The notes under the pieces were generated by a model that ran no database searches, had not been told where the DNA came from, and saw only the letters and a program-made list of their open reading frames with translations. DNA of 64,000 nucleotides, taken from the NCBI RefSeq assembly GCF_022655055.1, contig NZ_CP093384.1, positions 1,240,001-1,304,000 on the forward strand, given 5' to 3'. The DNA comes from Vagococcus sp. CY52-2. GTDB taxonomy: Bacteria > Bacillota > Bacilli > Lactobacillales > Vagococcaceae. A program made the position numbers and the translations under genes. Positions 17,763-26,580 of the stretch are shown here, in pieces; within the stretch, counting starts at the first letter, position 1; every line of letters starts with the position of its first letter.

Positions 17763-18710
17763 CTAATGAGATGTCATAATTCTCAAAGCTAGTTGTTCAC
17801 ATGTATTTTGAAAACTAACATTTGATGCTAGTTTTTGTTTTGCTTGTGTAGCATTCATAATCATTCTAACATAGTCGATACTATTAGAAAACTGTGTATT
17901 AATTTGTTTACGCATCTTTATCTTCATCATCGCAACTAACATATCTAATAATTGTCGTTGCTGCATTTTATCTTGTGCTTGTTTTATCAAATATTGTTGA
18001 ACAAAAAGAAAGGCTCTTGCATCATTTTTTTCAAAATAATCCAACCACTTAGACAATAAATCCCTTGTACTGTTAAACCACTCATCGTTTGCTAATTCAA
18101 TTGCTTCTTGCATTGAATTAGTCAATTCAACTAACAAATCAACATGAGCTAGTGGCTGATCTAATGTTAATATTTCTTGTTTTAAACGATCTTTTGCCAA
18201 CTGCTTTAACAGAATTAATTGACATCTTGATTGGATAGTTGGTAATAGTGACATAGCGTTATTCGTCAAGAAAAAAATAGATATTTCTCCATCTGGCTCT
18301 TCAATAAACTTTAATAGACTATTAGCAGATTGCACAGTCATTTTTTCAGATTCCAAAACCAATAAGACTTTCCTTCTTGATTCTACCCCACTACTTGTAA
18401 AAAATGATTTTATTTGCCTAATTTGATCTACTTTGATTGTCTGTCCATCCGGCTCTATTTTGGCAATATCTGCATGTTCATCCTGCTCGATACGTAAACA
18501 AGAACGACACTTTCCACAAGGTATACCATTACTGTCAAGAGACTCACAAAATAACCCCTGACAAAGAAACAAAGCGAAATCTTTTTCTTCTTTAACATCA
18601 CTACCTTGAATAATATAAGCGTGACTCATTTTTTTATCTTTAAAAACCTGACTAAATTTTTGATATAGTATAGGTTGTGTCATTAATATTTTTTCTTTTA
18701 TGGCACTCAT
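17763..18710 (-). CDS. holB: DNA polymerase III delta' subunit
   Basis: This 315-residue clamp-loader subunit has the AAA+ fold with the zinc-binding cysteines CGKCRSCLRIE, sensor region LLKFIEEPDG and the SRCQ motif. It lacks a good Walker A (IIQGSDVKEEKD), as expected for delta', which does not hydrolyse ATP. Its ATG overlaps the darA stop (TAATG), so translation is coupled; a second ATG ten codons in is an alternative start. It works with DnaX, also in this operon, and HolA. Confidence 0.92.
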   Translation of the reverse strand: MSAIKEKILMTQPILYQKFSQVFKDKKMSHAYIIQGSDVKEEKDFALFLCQGLFCESLDSNGIPCGKCRSCLRIEQDEHADIAKIEPDGQTIKVDQIRQIKSFFTSSGVESRRKVLLVLESEKMTVQSANSLLKFIEEPDGEISIFFLTNNAMSLLPTIQSRCQLILLKQLAKDRLKQEILTLDQPLAHVDLLVELTNSMQEAIELANDEWFNSTRDLLSKWLDYFEKNDARAFLFVQQYLIKQAQDKMQQRQLLDMLVAMMKIKMRKQINTQFSNSIDYVRMIMNATQAKQKLASNVSFQNTCEQLALRIMTSH

Positions 18711-19039
18711 TAAAAATGATAGAACCCTTCTACTGGTAGAACAAATACAGTGGCTCCCCCAACTTGTATTTCAATAGGATGAGTGGAATGAGCATCCATC
18801 GCGATATCTAAAGAAATAGGAGGGGTTATATATTGCTCTCTAGAATGACACACTGATTTAATAATCGATAGGACTTCTTCAACACGTTCATCCTCAATCC
18901 CAACAATAAATGTAGTATTTCCGGATTTTAAAAAGCCCCCTGTTGTAGATAATTTTGTTGCACGTATATTTTCTTTATTAAAATGGTTTTGTAAACGTGA
19001 GCTATCCTTATCTTGAATAATTGCTAATAATAATTTCAT
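18710..19039 (-). CDS. darA: Cyclic-di-AMP receptor DarA (PII-like)
   Basis: The 109-residue PII-like trimer protein (YaaQ, DUF970) binds c-di-AMP. Recognisable segments are MKLLLAIIQDKD, the LSTTGGFLKSGNTTFIVGIED block and the C-terminal VGGATVFVLPV. I start it at the ATG at 19037-19039, after AAAGGG; the in-frame GTG three codons earlier is too close to that site. It lies between tmk and holB as in Bacillus and Listeria. Its downstream target is still unclear in the family. Confidence 0.92.
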   Translation of the reverse strand: MKLLLAIIQDKDSSRLQNHFNKENIRATKLSTTGGFLKSGNTTFIVGIEDERVEEVLSIIKSVCHSREQYITPPISLDIAMDAHSTHPIEIQVGGATVFVLPVEGFYHF

Positions 19040-19044
19040 TGTTA

Positions 19045-19710
19045 TCACCCTTTACTTGATTTAATAAACATACTTGAAAAAGTTTCTTTAATTAAATTAT
19101 AACAAGTATCTACAACGTTTTCTATTGATTGACTTGCATCAATCTTTTTTATTCTATTTGGTTCTAATTCCAGTAAAGTTAAATAGGCTAATCGAACTTG
19201 TTCGTGAAAATCCAATGATTCTTTATCTAAGCGGTCCAACTCAGCTTCACTACGTCCCTTGTTGATACGACTTAACCCAACTGATGCTTCAACATCTAGA
19301 TATAGTGTCAAATCAGGGTAGTTTCCTTCAATAGCAAAGTCATTAATCTGACGAACCTCTTCAACTCCGATACCCCTTGCTGCGCCTTGATAAGCGATAG
19401 AACTGTCGATAAATCGATCACAAACAACCAAATGATTTGTTTCTAAAGCTGGTAAAATTTTTTCAACTAAATGTTGTCTTCTAGCGGCTGCATATAATAA
19501 TGCTTCTGTTCGCTCGTCCATCATTGTATGAGTTGGATTTAAAATAACCTCACGGATTTTTTCAGAAATCGGGATGCCTCCTGGTTCTCTTGTTGTCACT
19601 ATGTCAACATTTAACTCATGAGACATTTTTTTTATTAATTCTTCTATAACTGTTGATTTTCCAGCACCATCTGGGCCTTCTATCGTAATAAATACTCCAT
19701 TTCGTGACAT
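19045..19710 (-). CDS. tmk: Thymidylate kinase
   Basis: The 221-residue enzyme phosphorylates dTMP to dTDP. The P-loop is EGPDGAGKST, the dTMP-binding region TTREPGG and DRFIDSSIAYQG are present, and the LID region NKGRSEAELDRLD follows. It is slightly longer than the usual 205-215 residues because of a basic tail. It stops just before darA. Confidence 0.95.
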   Translation of the reverse strand: MSRNGVFITIEGPDGAGKSTVIEELIKKMSHELNVDIVTTREPGGIPISEKIREVILNPTHTMMDERTEALLYAAARRQHLVEKILPALETNHLVVCDRFIDSSIAYQGAARGIGVEEVRQINDFAIEGNYPDLTLYLDVEASVGLSRINKGRSEAELDRLDKESLDFHEQVRLAYLTLLELEPNRIKKIDASQSIENVVDTCYNLIKETFSSMFIKSSKG

Positions 19711-19727
19711 TTATTCATTATCCTCCA

Positions 19728-20324
19728 TTACAATTCCGTTCGTCCTTCAACTGCTTTTAACAATGTAATCTCATCTGCATATTCTATATCACTACCAACA
19801 GATAATCCATGTGCCAAGCGTGTCACTTTTATTCCTGAAGGCTTAATTAAACGAGACAAATACATAGCCGTTGCTTCACCATCGGTTGTGGCATTCGTTG
19901 CAATAATGACTTCTTTTACTTCATTGTTATGTAATCTTTTAATTAAGCTAGCAATGTTTAAATCATCTGGTCCAGTCCCATCCATAGGAGAAAGGACACC
20001 ATGTAGTACATGATATAGTCCTTTATACTCTCTTACCTTTTCTAAAGACATAACATCTTTGGTTTCTTCTACTACTAAAATCGTTGATTGGTCACGATTT
20101 GGATTACGACAAATATCACATGATTTTTCTTCTGTGATATTTCCACATATCTCACAAAAATGCAAATCACGCTTCACACTGATTAATGATTTGGCAAAAT
20201 CTGTCACATCTTCTTCTTTCATATTGAGTGTGTAAAATGCCAAACGAGTTGCCGTTTTGGCACCGATACCTGGTAATTTCATATAACTATCAATTAATTT
20301 TGCAATAGGGGTTGGATACTGCAT
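19728..20324 (-). CDS. recR: Recombination protein RecR
   Basis: The 198-residue protein has the family's usual length: helix-hairpin-helix ([15 protein letters not shown]), a C4 zinc finger ([16 protein letters not shown]), a Toprim domain and a C-terminal Walker-like segment. It acts with RecF and RecO in loading RecA at gaps. The start at 20322-20324 (MQYPTPI) follows AAAGGAGGG by six bases; the frame is open eight codons further upstream but this is not a likely start. Confidence 0.95.
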   Translation of the reverse strand: MQYPTPIAKLIDSYMKLPGIGAKTATRLAFYTLNMKEEDVTDFAKSLISVKRDLHFCEICGNITEEKSCDICRNPNRDQSTILVVEETKDVMSLEKVREYKGLYHVLHGVLSPMDGTGPDDLNIASLIKRLHNNEVKEVIIATNATTDGEATAMYLSRLIKPSGIKVTRLAHGLSVGSDIEYADEITLLKAVEGRTEL

Positions 20325-20346
20325 GCAAAACCCTCCTTTTTCTGTC

Positions 20347-20377
20347 AAAAAACAGGAAGTCTCCCTCCTGTTTTTCC
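20347..20377 (-). terminator. Intrinsic terminator between ybaB and recR
   Basis: On the minus strand AAAAACAGGA-(GGGAGAC)-TTCCTGTTTTTT forms a hairpin with a T run, just after the ybaB stop and directly before the recR ribosome-binding site. It is likely leaky or regulated, since the genes form a conserved operon. Confidence 0.65.
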
Positions 20378-20384
20378 TTACTTA

Positions 20385-20702
20385 TTATAATCCTGGGATA
20401 GCTTTTGCGTATTTACCCATTACTCGTTCCGTTTCAACGTCTATTTTTTCAATGACTTTATTCGTTGCATCAAGTACTAAGTCTTGCACCATATCAGGAT
20501 CTTCTGGATCTAACACATCTGGGTTAATCTCAATACTGGTCACTTTCTTTTCGCCGGTCATCGTAATTTTTACTAGGCCATTCCCTGCTTCAGCTTCAAA
20601 GACTTGTGCATCTAATGTTTCTTTAGCTGCTGCCATCTCTTTTTGCATTTTTTGAACCTGTTTCATCATTCCTTGCATATTTCCCATTCCACGCATCATC
20701 AT
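20385..20702 (-). CDS. YbaB/EbfC nucleoid-associated protein
   Basis: The 105-residue DNA-binding protein has the methionine-rich start MMMRGMGNMQGMMKQ, coiled-coil helix and central TGEKKVTSIEINPDVLDPED strand region of the family. It forms dimers that bind DNA; its role beside recR is not settled. I choose the ATG at 20700-20702 six bases after GGAG; four upstream codons are open. It sits between dnaX and recR as in most bacteria. Confidence 0.93.
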   Translation of the reverse strand: MMMRGMGNMQGMMKQVQKMQKEMAAAKETLDAQVFEAEAGNGLVKITMTGEKKVTSIEINPDVLDPEDPDMVQDLVLDATNKVIEKIDVETERVMGKYAKAIPGL

Positions 20703-20722
20703 TATCGTCTCCATTTCTATTT

Positions 20723-22447
20723 TTAATCTTCTATTATTTGAATATATTGTTCTCCAAACATTTTTTTTGCTTCACTGATTAGCACATCTTCCTCAACTTG
20801 CTCTACCTTATCCTCACCAGCTTCATATGTCCTATCAGTTTGCAAGATAAACTGTTGTCTTAATTCTTGCCAACTATCTTTTGGTATACTAATCAAACTA
20901 GGTGTATACTCAATCAATCGATTTAAACCATTATACACTGCTTGCTGAAGTTCTTCATCATTACTTGCCTTTTGGCACAAAATATCATAATCAAACGCTA
21001 TGACTAATCCTGTTTCACTCGCTGCTACCGGTTCACATGCTTTTAACATAGCTCGCTGTGTAACAGATAACAATTGAAGTAAATCAACCCAAACGTCTCT
21101 GACGTTTACCAGGTGTTCTTTTGTTGCATTTTCTAACACTTGGTAGACTCGTTCAGTTGGTACTTTATAAAGAGGCTGTTTTGCTTTAGATGAACTACTT
21201 TTAACTTTTTTTTCTTGTTGAATACTTCCTTTTTCTTGTAATAGCTCCAATTTTTTCTCTAATTGTTGAATTTTTTTGATAAGCTCTTGATAATTTTCGA
21301 CTTCTATATCAGGCGAAGTAACTGACTGAGTAGACAAATCATCCACCTGTTTTTTTGGTCTTACTGCCATTATTTCTGATAGTTTAATGGTTAATACTTC
21401 TAAATAAATGGATGGTTGTGACGTAAACTTCATGTTTTTTTGCATCTCATTCAACTCTTCAATCCATTGATACAACACACGACTATCAATCGCTTCACTC
21501 AACGACTTAAATGACTCACTAATAGAAGGCAATTGATTTTCCACTACTCGTGGTGCTTGTTGATACATTAAGATATCTCGGCAATGAATCAACAAATTTT
21601 CAACAATCCGGTTACTTTCTTTGCCTTCATTTAGCATGCTATCAACTAACTCTAATGATTTTTGAGTATCAGAGTGAAAACAAGCGAAAAAATAATCATC
21701 CATCATTTGACTTGTTAAGCTTCCTGTTACCTCTAAAGCATCTGCCATACTCAATGTTCCATCACTAAATGAAATCAACTGATCTAAAATACTTAACGCA
21801 TCTCGCATGCCACCTTCTGCAGAGCGAGCGACAATTTTCAACACTTGATCATCAAACGAAATATTTTTTTCTTGCAAAATATAAGCTAAGCGTTGCTCGA
21901 TATCTCGTGTATTAATCCGTTTAAAATCAAATCGTTGCGTCCTTGAAATAATTGTAGCCGGTATTTTATGCGGTTCAGTTGTTGCTAAAATAAAAATAAC
22001 ATGTTCAGGTGGTTCTTCAAGTGTTTTTAATAAGGCGTTAAATGCTCCTGTTGATAACATATGTACCTCATCAATAATATACACTTTATACGGCACTTGT
22101 GTTGGTGCATACTTTACTTTATCTCGTATATCACGAATTTCTTCGACACCATTATTACTTGCAGCATCTATTTCTAATACATCGTTAATTCGACCTTCTG
22201 TAATTCCTTTACAATTATCACACTCATTACAAGGTTCACCATTCGTCGAATGTTCACAGTTTATAGCTTTTGCAAAAATTTTAGCGGCACTGGTTTTCCC
22301 TGTTCCTCTAGGGCCAGTAAAGAGATAAGCATGTGATACTTTTTGTTGCATAATGGCATGTTTTAACGTTTGTGTGATGATGCCTTGACCAACTAAATCA
22401 TCGAAAGTTTGTGGTCGCCACTCACGATACAATGCTTGATATGCCAC
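20723..22447 (-). CDS. dnaX: DNA polymerase III gamma/tau subunit
   Basis: The 574-residue clamp-loader ATPase has Walker A GPRGTGKTS, zinc cysteines CEHSTNGEPCNECDNC, Walker B IIDEVHMLS and sensor SRTQRFDFKR, then domain III and a tau-like C-terminal part with a charged linker at about 390-430. I start it at GTG 22445-22447 (VAYQALYREWRPQ), seven bases after GGAG; the upstream TTG at 22471 is unsupported. It is the first gene of the operon dnaX-ybaB-recR-tmk-darA-holB-ricT-yabA-rsmI. I saw no obvious programmed frameshift site. Confidence 0.95.
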   Translation of the reverse strand: MAYQALYREWRPQTFDDLVGQGIITQTLKHAIMQQKVSHAYLFTGPRGTGKTSAAKIFAKAINCEHSTNGEPCNECDNCKGITEGRINDVLEIDAASNNGVEEIRDIRDKVKYAPTQVPYKVYIIDEVHMLSTGAFNALLKTLEEPPEHVIFILATTEPHKIPATIISRTQRFDFKRINTRDIEQRLAYILQEKNISFDDQVLKIVARSAEGGMRDALSILDQLISFSDGTLSMADALEVTGSLTSQMMDDYFFACFHSDTQKSLELVDSMLNEGKESNRIVENLLIHCRDILMYQQAPRVVENQLPSISESFKSLSEAIDSRVLYQWIEELNEMQKNMKFTSQPSIYLEVLTIKLSEIMAVRPKKQVDDLSTQSVTSPDIEVENYQELIKKIQQLEKKLELLQEKGSIQQEKKVKSSSSKAKQPLYKVPTERVYQVLENATKEHLVNVRDVWVDLLQLLSVTQRAMLKACEPVAASETGLVIAFDYDILCQKASNDEELQQAVYNGLNRLIEYTPSLISIPKDSWQELRQQFILQTDRTYEAGEDKVEQVEEDVLISEAKKMFGEQYIQIIED

Positions 22448-22557
22448 ATCAACACTCCTCTCTATTTTCAATCTTCTCTATTATATGTTAAAAGTTCAAA
22501 AATTTCTAGCCATGACTCACACAATCAGCTACTATTATAAATCATTCTTTCGCCCGA

Positions 22558-22586
22558 TTGTCGCATATTTTTATCTATGGTAAACT
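22558..22586 (+). promoter_or_regulatory. Predicted extended -10 promoter of the YdjI-like operon
   Basis: TTGTCG (22558-22563) and TAAACT (22581-22586) are separated by 17 bases, with TG just before the -10 box. It lies 40 bases before the start of the SPFH gene, in the region divergent from dnaX. Confidence 0.5.
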
Positions 22587-22625
22587 TATCTAAATCGGGT
22601 TACAAAAATGAAAGTAGGGATAATA

Positions 22626-23846
22626 ATGGGATTAATAAAAGCTGCAATTAACTCTGTTGGCGGTGGATTAGCCGACCAATGGTTAGAAGTCATTGAACCA
22701 TATAATTTAAGTGATGACACTGTCATGACAACTGGGGTACCAGTCAGAAAAGATAATAAACGTCAAGGAAATAAAAAAGGTACCGAAGGATTTATTACAG
22801 ATGGTTCCGTTGTTTATGTTTACCCAAATACTATGATGTTACTAGTTGATGGGGGTAAGATTATCGACTTCACAGCTGAAGAAGGCTATTACACTGTCAA
22901 CAACGCTAGTGCACCATCTATGTTTACAGGAAACCTAAAAGGAGCCATTGAAGAATCATTTAATCGATTTAAATTTGGTGGTCTACCGCCACAAACACAA
23001 CAAGTTATTTACATTAATCTACAAGAAATTAAGGGGATTAAGTTTGGTACACCAAGTCCGTTAAATTATTTTGATAATTTCTATAATGCTGAGTTATTTT
23101 TACGTGCTCATGGAACCTATTCTGTCAAAGTCGTTGATCCAATTCTATTTTATAAAAATGTCTTACCAAAAAATAAAAACCATGTCACCATCTCAGAAAT
23201 CAATGACCAATTTTTATCTGAATTTTTATCTGCCTTCCAAACATCCATTAATCAAATGTCTATGATGGGTGAACGGATTTCATACGTTCCATCTAAAGGT
23301 ATGGAATTAAGTAAATTTATGTCCTCTGCTCTAGATGAAGAATGGACAAATCTTCGCGGAATGGAAATTGTTAGTGTTGGGGTTGCAAGTATTTCTTATA
23401 CGGATGACTCTCAAGAATTAATTAACATGAGAAATAAAGGTGCCATGCTGTCTGATGCATCAATTCGCGAAGGATTTGTGCAAGGATCCGTTGCACAAGG
23501 ACTACAGGATGCTGGTAGTAATTCTAATGGTAGCGTTAATGGCTTTATGGGTGTCGGCATGGGAATGAATACGACAGGTGACTATTTAAGCCAAAGCTCT
23601 AGAGGAAATCAAGAACAAATACAACAACAAAACAAACAAATACCGGGTGATACTTGGATTTGCCCAAATGACCAGACAGAAAACACTGGCAAATTCTGTT
23701 CAGAATGTGGACAATCAAAACCTGCACCACAAACGTCTGGTATTCAAATGAAATGTGCTAACTGTCAAAATGTTGTCACCATCACTAATCAAATGCCAAA
23801 ATTCTGTCCAGAGTGTGGGGCTCCTTTTCAAGGATTGCCTTTATAA
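22626..23846 (+). CDS. SPFH-domain protein with C-terminal zinc ribbons (YdjI-like)
   Basis: The 406-residue protein begins with an amphipathic segment (MGLIKAAINSVGGGLADQW), followed by a virion-core/SPFH (band 7-like) region at about 30-290, a glycine/asparagine/glutamine-rich linker, and two zinc ribbons (CPNDQTENTGKFCSECG and CANCQNVVTITNQMPKFCPECG) at the C-terminus. The start follows AGGG; six upstream codons are also open. It resembles Bacillus subtilis YdjI, which works with the PspA-like YdjF in membrane protection and is encoded with YdjG and YdjH. Here the next two genes are YdjG- and YdjH-like, but no pspA gene is next to them. Membrane-stress function is inference. Confidence 0.8.
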   Translation: MGLIKAAINSVGGGLADQWLEVIEPYNLSDDTVMTTGVPVRKDNKRQGNKKGTEGFITDGSVVYVYPNTMMLLVDGGKIIDFTAEEGYYTVNNASAPSMFTGNLKGAIEESFNRFKFGGLPPQTQQVIYINLQEIKGIKFGTPSPLNYFDNFYNAELFLRAHGTYSVKVVDPILFYKNVLPKNKNHVTISEINDQFLSEFLSAFQTSINQMSMMGERISYVPSKGMELSKFMSSALDEEWTNLRGMEIVSVGVASISYTDDSQELINMRNKGAMLSDASIREGFVQGSVAQGLQDAGSNSNGSVNGFMGVGMGMNTTGDYLSQSSRGNQEQIQQQNKQIPGDTWICPNDQTENTGKFCSECGQSKPAPQTSGIQMKCANCQNVVTITNQMPKFCPECGAPFQGLPL

Positions 23847-23867
23847 ATTTAGAAATGAGGTGATCCA

Positions 23868-24917
23868 ATGTCAGATGTGGTTTCACATAAATGCCCAAAT
23901 TGCGATGGGCCCTTACTCTTTGACCCTAGCAATCAAACCTTTCATTGTGAATATTGTTTAAGTGTTTTTAATGAAGGGGATTTAGATTCAACAGAACTAA
24001 AAGAAGCTGCTGAAAATCTTGACCAAACGAGCCAAGAGAAGTTCAATCTTTATGATTGTCCGTCTTGCGGAGCTGAAATCGTGACCGATGATACGACTGC
24101 CGCGACATTTTGCTATTACTGTCATAATCCTGTTGTGTTAAAAGACCGTGTTTCTGGTGAATTTTTACCTAATAATATTTTACCTTTTAAAATTGCCAAA
24201 GATGATGCAAAAGAACAATTTTTATCTTGGGCAAAATCCAAAAAATTTATACCAAAAGACTTTTTTGATGAATCCCAAATAGAAAAAATTACCGGCATTT
24301 ATTTCCCTTATTGGAAAACCGATGCAACCACAAAAGGGCGCGTTGATGCAACAGGAACTAAAATTACTGTCTGGCGCGTTGGCGATACCGAGTACACTCG
24401 AACAAGAAAATATAAACTAACGCGTGGAGGAACCATTCATTTTAGAGATTTAATTAAAAATGCCCTTCAAAAAAATACCAAACAACTCATGATTGAATCG
24501 GTTCAGCCCTTTCCATTAAATGATGTCACAAATTTTGACTCTAAATATTTATCTGGCTTTCAAGCAGAAAAACGAGATATTGAATTTTCTTCATTAGAAC
24601 CCTCTCTCATTGGAGAACTTTCTCACTATACTCAGACTATTTTAGAACATGACATGCAAGGATTTACAACTCTATCGACCAATCATCACGAAAGTCACGT
24701 ATTAAGTCAATCGAATAAATATTTGTTATTACCTGTTTGGGTTGTAACCTATCAGTCTGAGACAAGTGATGAACCATTTTATTATGCGATGAACGGTGTC
24801 ACTGGAAAAACAAGTGGGAAGTTGCCAATTAATAAACCAAAATTAATCGGGACTTCTGTTGCATTAGGTATTTTAGTGACCACGCTTATCCTAGTTGGGG
24901 GGTATTTGCTATTTTAA
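23868..24917 (+). CDS. Zinc-ribbon membrane protein (YdjG-like)
   Basis: The 349-residue protein has two N-terminal zinc fingers of the TFIIB-like type: CPNCDGPLLFD..CEYC and CPSCGAEIV..CYYC. A mixed alpha/beta middle of about 220 residues follows, then a single TM helix at about 325-347 (GTSVALGILVTTLILVGGY), so it should be membrane-anchored with the zinc fingers in the cytoplasm. It follows the SPFH gene by 21 bases behind GAGGTG. The family is found in the ydjFGHI operon of Bacillus; the name phage replisome organiser given to some members has little support. Confidence 0.75.
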   Translation: MSDVVSHKCPNCDGPLLFDPSNQTFHCEYCLSVFNEGDLDSTELKEAAENLDQTSQEKFNLYDCPSCGAEIVTDDTTAATFCYYCHNPVVLKDRVSGEFLPNNILPFKIAKDDAKEQFLSWAKSKKFIPKDFFDESQIEKITGIYFPYWKTDATTKGRVDATGTKITVWRVGDTEYTRTRKYKLTRGGTIHFRDLIKNALQKNTKQLMIESVQPFPLNDVTNFDSKYLSGFQAEKRDIEFSSLEPSLIGELSHYTQTILEHDMQGFTTLSTNHHESHVLSQSNKYLLLPVWVVTYQSETSDEPFYYAMNGVTGKTSGKLPINKPKLIGTSVALGILVTTLILVGGYLLF

Positions 24918-25714
24918 AAAAATATCACTCACTCATTTTTTTCACTATTATCTTGTTATTTAGTCTATTTAGCTTTTCTATTTGTACAGTAGCAGAAACA
25001 TCAGAACGAGTATTTGATCAAGCTAATTTATTATCAACTGACGAAAAAAATTCCCTTGAACAAGCTATCAATGAATTCAAAGAAAAAAATCATCAAGATT
25101 TTGTTTTTGTCTCAACAGAAAATACTGATGGAAAAACACCGGAAGCATATGCTGATGATTTCTATGATAATAATGATTTTGGACTCGGTGATGATAAAAG
25201 TGGCATGCTATTTTTAATTGATATGGAACATCGAAAATTTCATATTTCGACAACAGGAAATATGATAGATATTTTAAATGACAATCGTATCGATCAAATT
25301 ATAAATAGTAGCACTGAAGATATGAAAGATGATCGCTTTTATGATGCCATTAAATATGTCTTAACTGCTTCAGAAAATTATATTAAAGATGGTCCAGCTG
25401 CTAATACACATCGTGTTGCACGAGATAATTCAAAAGCATTCTCAATACTGACAATCATCATTGCCAGTATAGCAGGTATTGGGTCAACTATTGGTTTTTA
25501 TGTGTATATCTCTAGAAATTATTTGTTAAAAAAAGCGACTTATCATTACCCCTATTATGAAATGAGTTCACTTGATTTAACAGAATCTCATACATCAAAA
25601 ATATTTGATATTACGACAACTAGACATATTCCAAAACCACCTCCAAGTAATGGGTCCAGTACTCATACCGGAAGTAGCGGAACAAGCCACGGCGGTGGTG
25701 GTGGAAGCTTCTAA
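24911..25714 (+). CDS. TPM-domain membrane protein (YdjH/YgcG-like), possible ATT start
   Basis: It has a TPM domain (about 37-165) with VFDQANLLS and GKTPEAYADDFYDNNDFGLGDDKSG, a TM helix near 180-205, and a glycine/serine-rich tail ending SHGGGGGSF. The start is problematic. TTG at 24953 has no ribosome-binding site and would give a signal sequence with no basic residues. The frame is open further upstream, and an ATT at 24911, eight bases past GGGGGG, gives a classic signal peptide (LKKYHSLIFFTIILLF). I use 24911; 24953 is the conservative alternative. The gene overlaps the YdjG-like stop. The TPM side would face outwards. Confidence 0.7.
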   Translation: MLKKYHSLIFFTIILLFSLFSFSICTVAETSERVFDQANLLSTDEKNSLEQAINEFKEKNHQDFVFVSTENTDGKTPEAYADDFYDNNDFGLGDDKSGMLFLIDMEHRKFHISTTGNMIDILNDNRIDQIINSSTEDMKDDRFYDAIKYVLTASENYIKDGPAANTHRVARDNSKAFSILTIIIASIAGIGSTIGFYVYISRNYLLKKATYHYPYYEMSSLDLTESHTSKIFDITTTRHIPKPPPSNGSSTHTGSSGTSHGGGGGSF

Positions 25715-25718
25715 AAAA

Positions 25719-25758
25719 TTGCTGTAGACAATTTGTTTTTTGTCTATAGCATTTTTTT
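25719..25758 (+). terminator. Intrinsic terminator of the YdjI-like operon
   Basis: GCTGTAGACAA pairs with TTGTCTATAGC around a short loop and is followed by seven T. Confidence 0.85.
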
Positions 25759-25818
25759 GAGTTGTAATGATTGCTTTATTTTCAAACAATCGATACCCTT
25801 AACTAAAGGAGGAAACTT

Positions 25819-26580
25819 ATGAAATGCTTAATTAAAGAAAGAATGATTCAACATATTCCTGTTTTAGAAGTTGTTCCTGAAACTCATCAATATGATCCAC
25901 TTCCATGTGTTGTTTTTTATCATGGCTGGCAAACATCAAAAGAATTGGCCTTGACACCTGCTAGAAAAGTAGCTCAGTTAAATCACCGTGTGATTGTTCC
26001 GGATGCCATGTTTCATGGAACGAGACGCGTTGAAAATCGATCTGTCATTCCTTCTTTTGCTTTTTGGTCTAGTATCCAACATAACCTTATTGAATTTAAT
26101 TTAATCAAAGAATATCTTTACAACAAAAAATTTGTTTTAGACAATCAAATTGCTGTTGGTGGCTTTTCAATGGGGGGAATGACGAGTGCCGGACTTCTAA
26201 CAAAACATCCTGATATTACAGCTGCTGCTATCTTAATGGGTACTCCCAATTATCAAGGTTTTATTGATCGTCTGATTTATTATAGTAAAGAAAAACAACT
26301 CACGTTACCTATTGATTTAGAAGATAGTCTCTCTTGGACATCATCCTACGACCTCAATAAACAACCCGAAAAAATAAACAGTCGACCAATCTATTTTTGG
26401 CATGGAACAAAAGACGCCAAAATTCCGTATTCTGCTAGCCACGATTTTTATAACTTATACAAACATGAAACTTTTGGTAAACATATGAGATTTGAGACTG
26501 GAATAGATGAACCCCATATCTTAACCATCCCTACGATGGAGAACATGGCGAATTTCTTAACGAATCAGTTTCATCATTAG
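25819..26580 (+). CDS. Alpha/beta hydrolase (YitV/YjfP-like esterase)
   Basis: The 253-residue enzyme has the alpha/beta-hydrolase fold: oxyanion region VFYHGWQTSK, nucleophile elbow GGFSMGGMT, acid residue in HGTKDAKIPY and catalytic histidine in DEPHILTIP. No signal peptide, so it is cytoplasmic. AAAGGAGG precedes the ATG. It is monocistronic by position, after a terminator, and converges with the NdpA-like gene, overlapping its tail by 4 bases. The substrate is unknown; short acyl esters are typical for relatives. Confidence 0.8.
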   Translation: MKCLIKERMIQHIPVLEVVPETHQYDPLPCVVFYHGWQTSKELALTPARKVAQLNHRVIVPDAMFHGTRRVENRSVIPSFAFWSSIQHNLIEFNLIKEYLYNKKFVLDNQIAVGGFSMGGMTSAGLLTKHPDITAAAILMGTPNYQGFIDRLIYYSKEKQLTLPIDLEDSLSWTSSYDLNKQPEKINSRPIYFWHGTKDAKIPYSASHDFYNLYKHETFGKHMRFETGIDEPHILTIPTMENMANFLTNQFHH

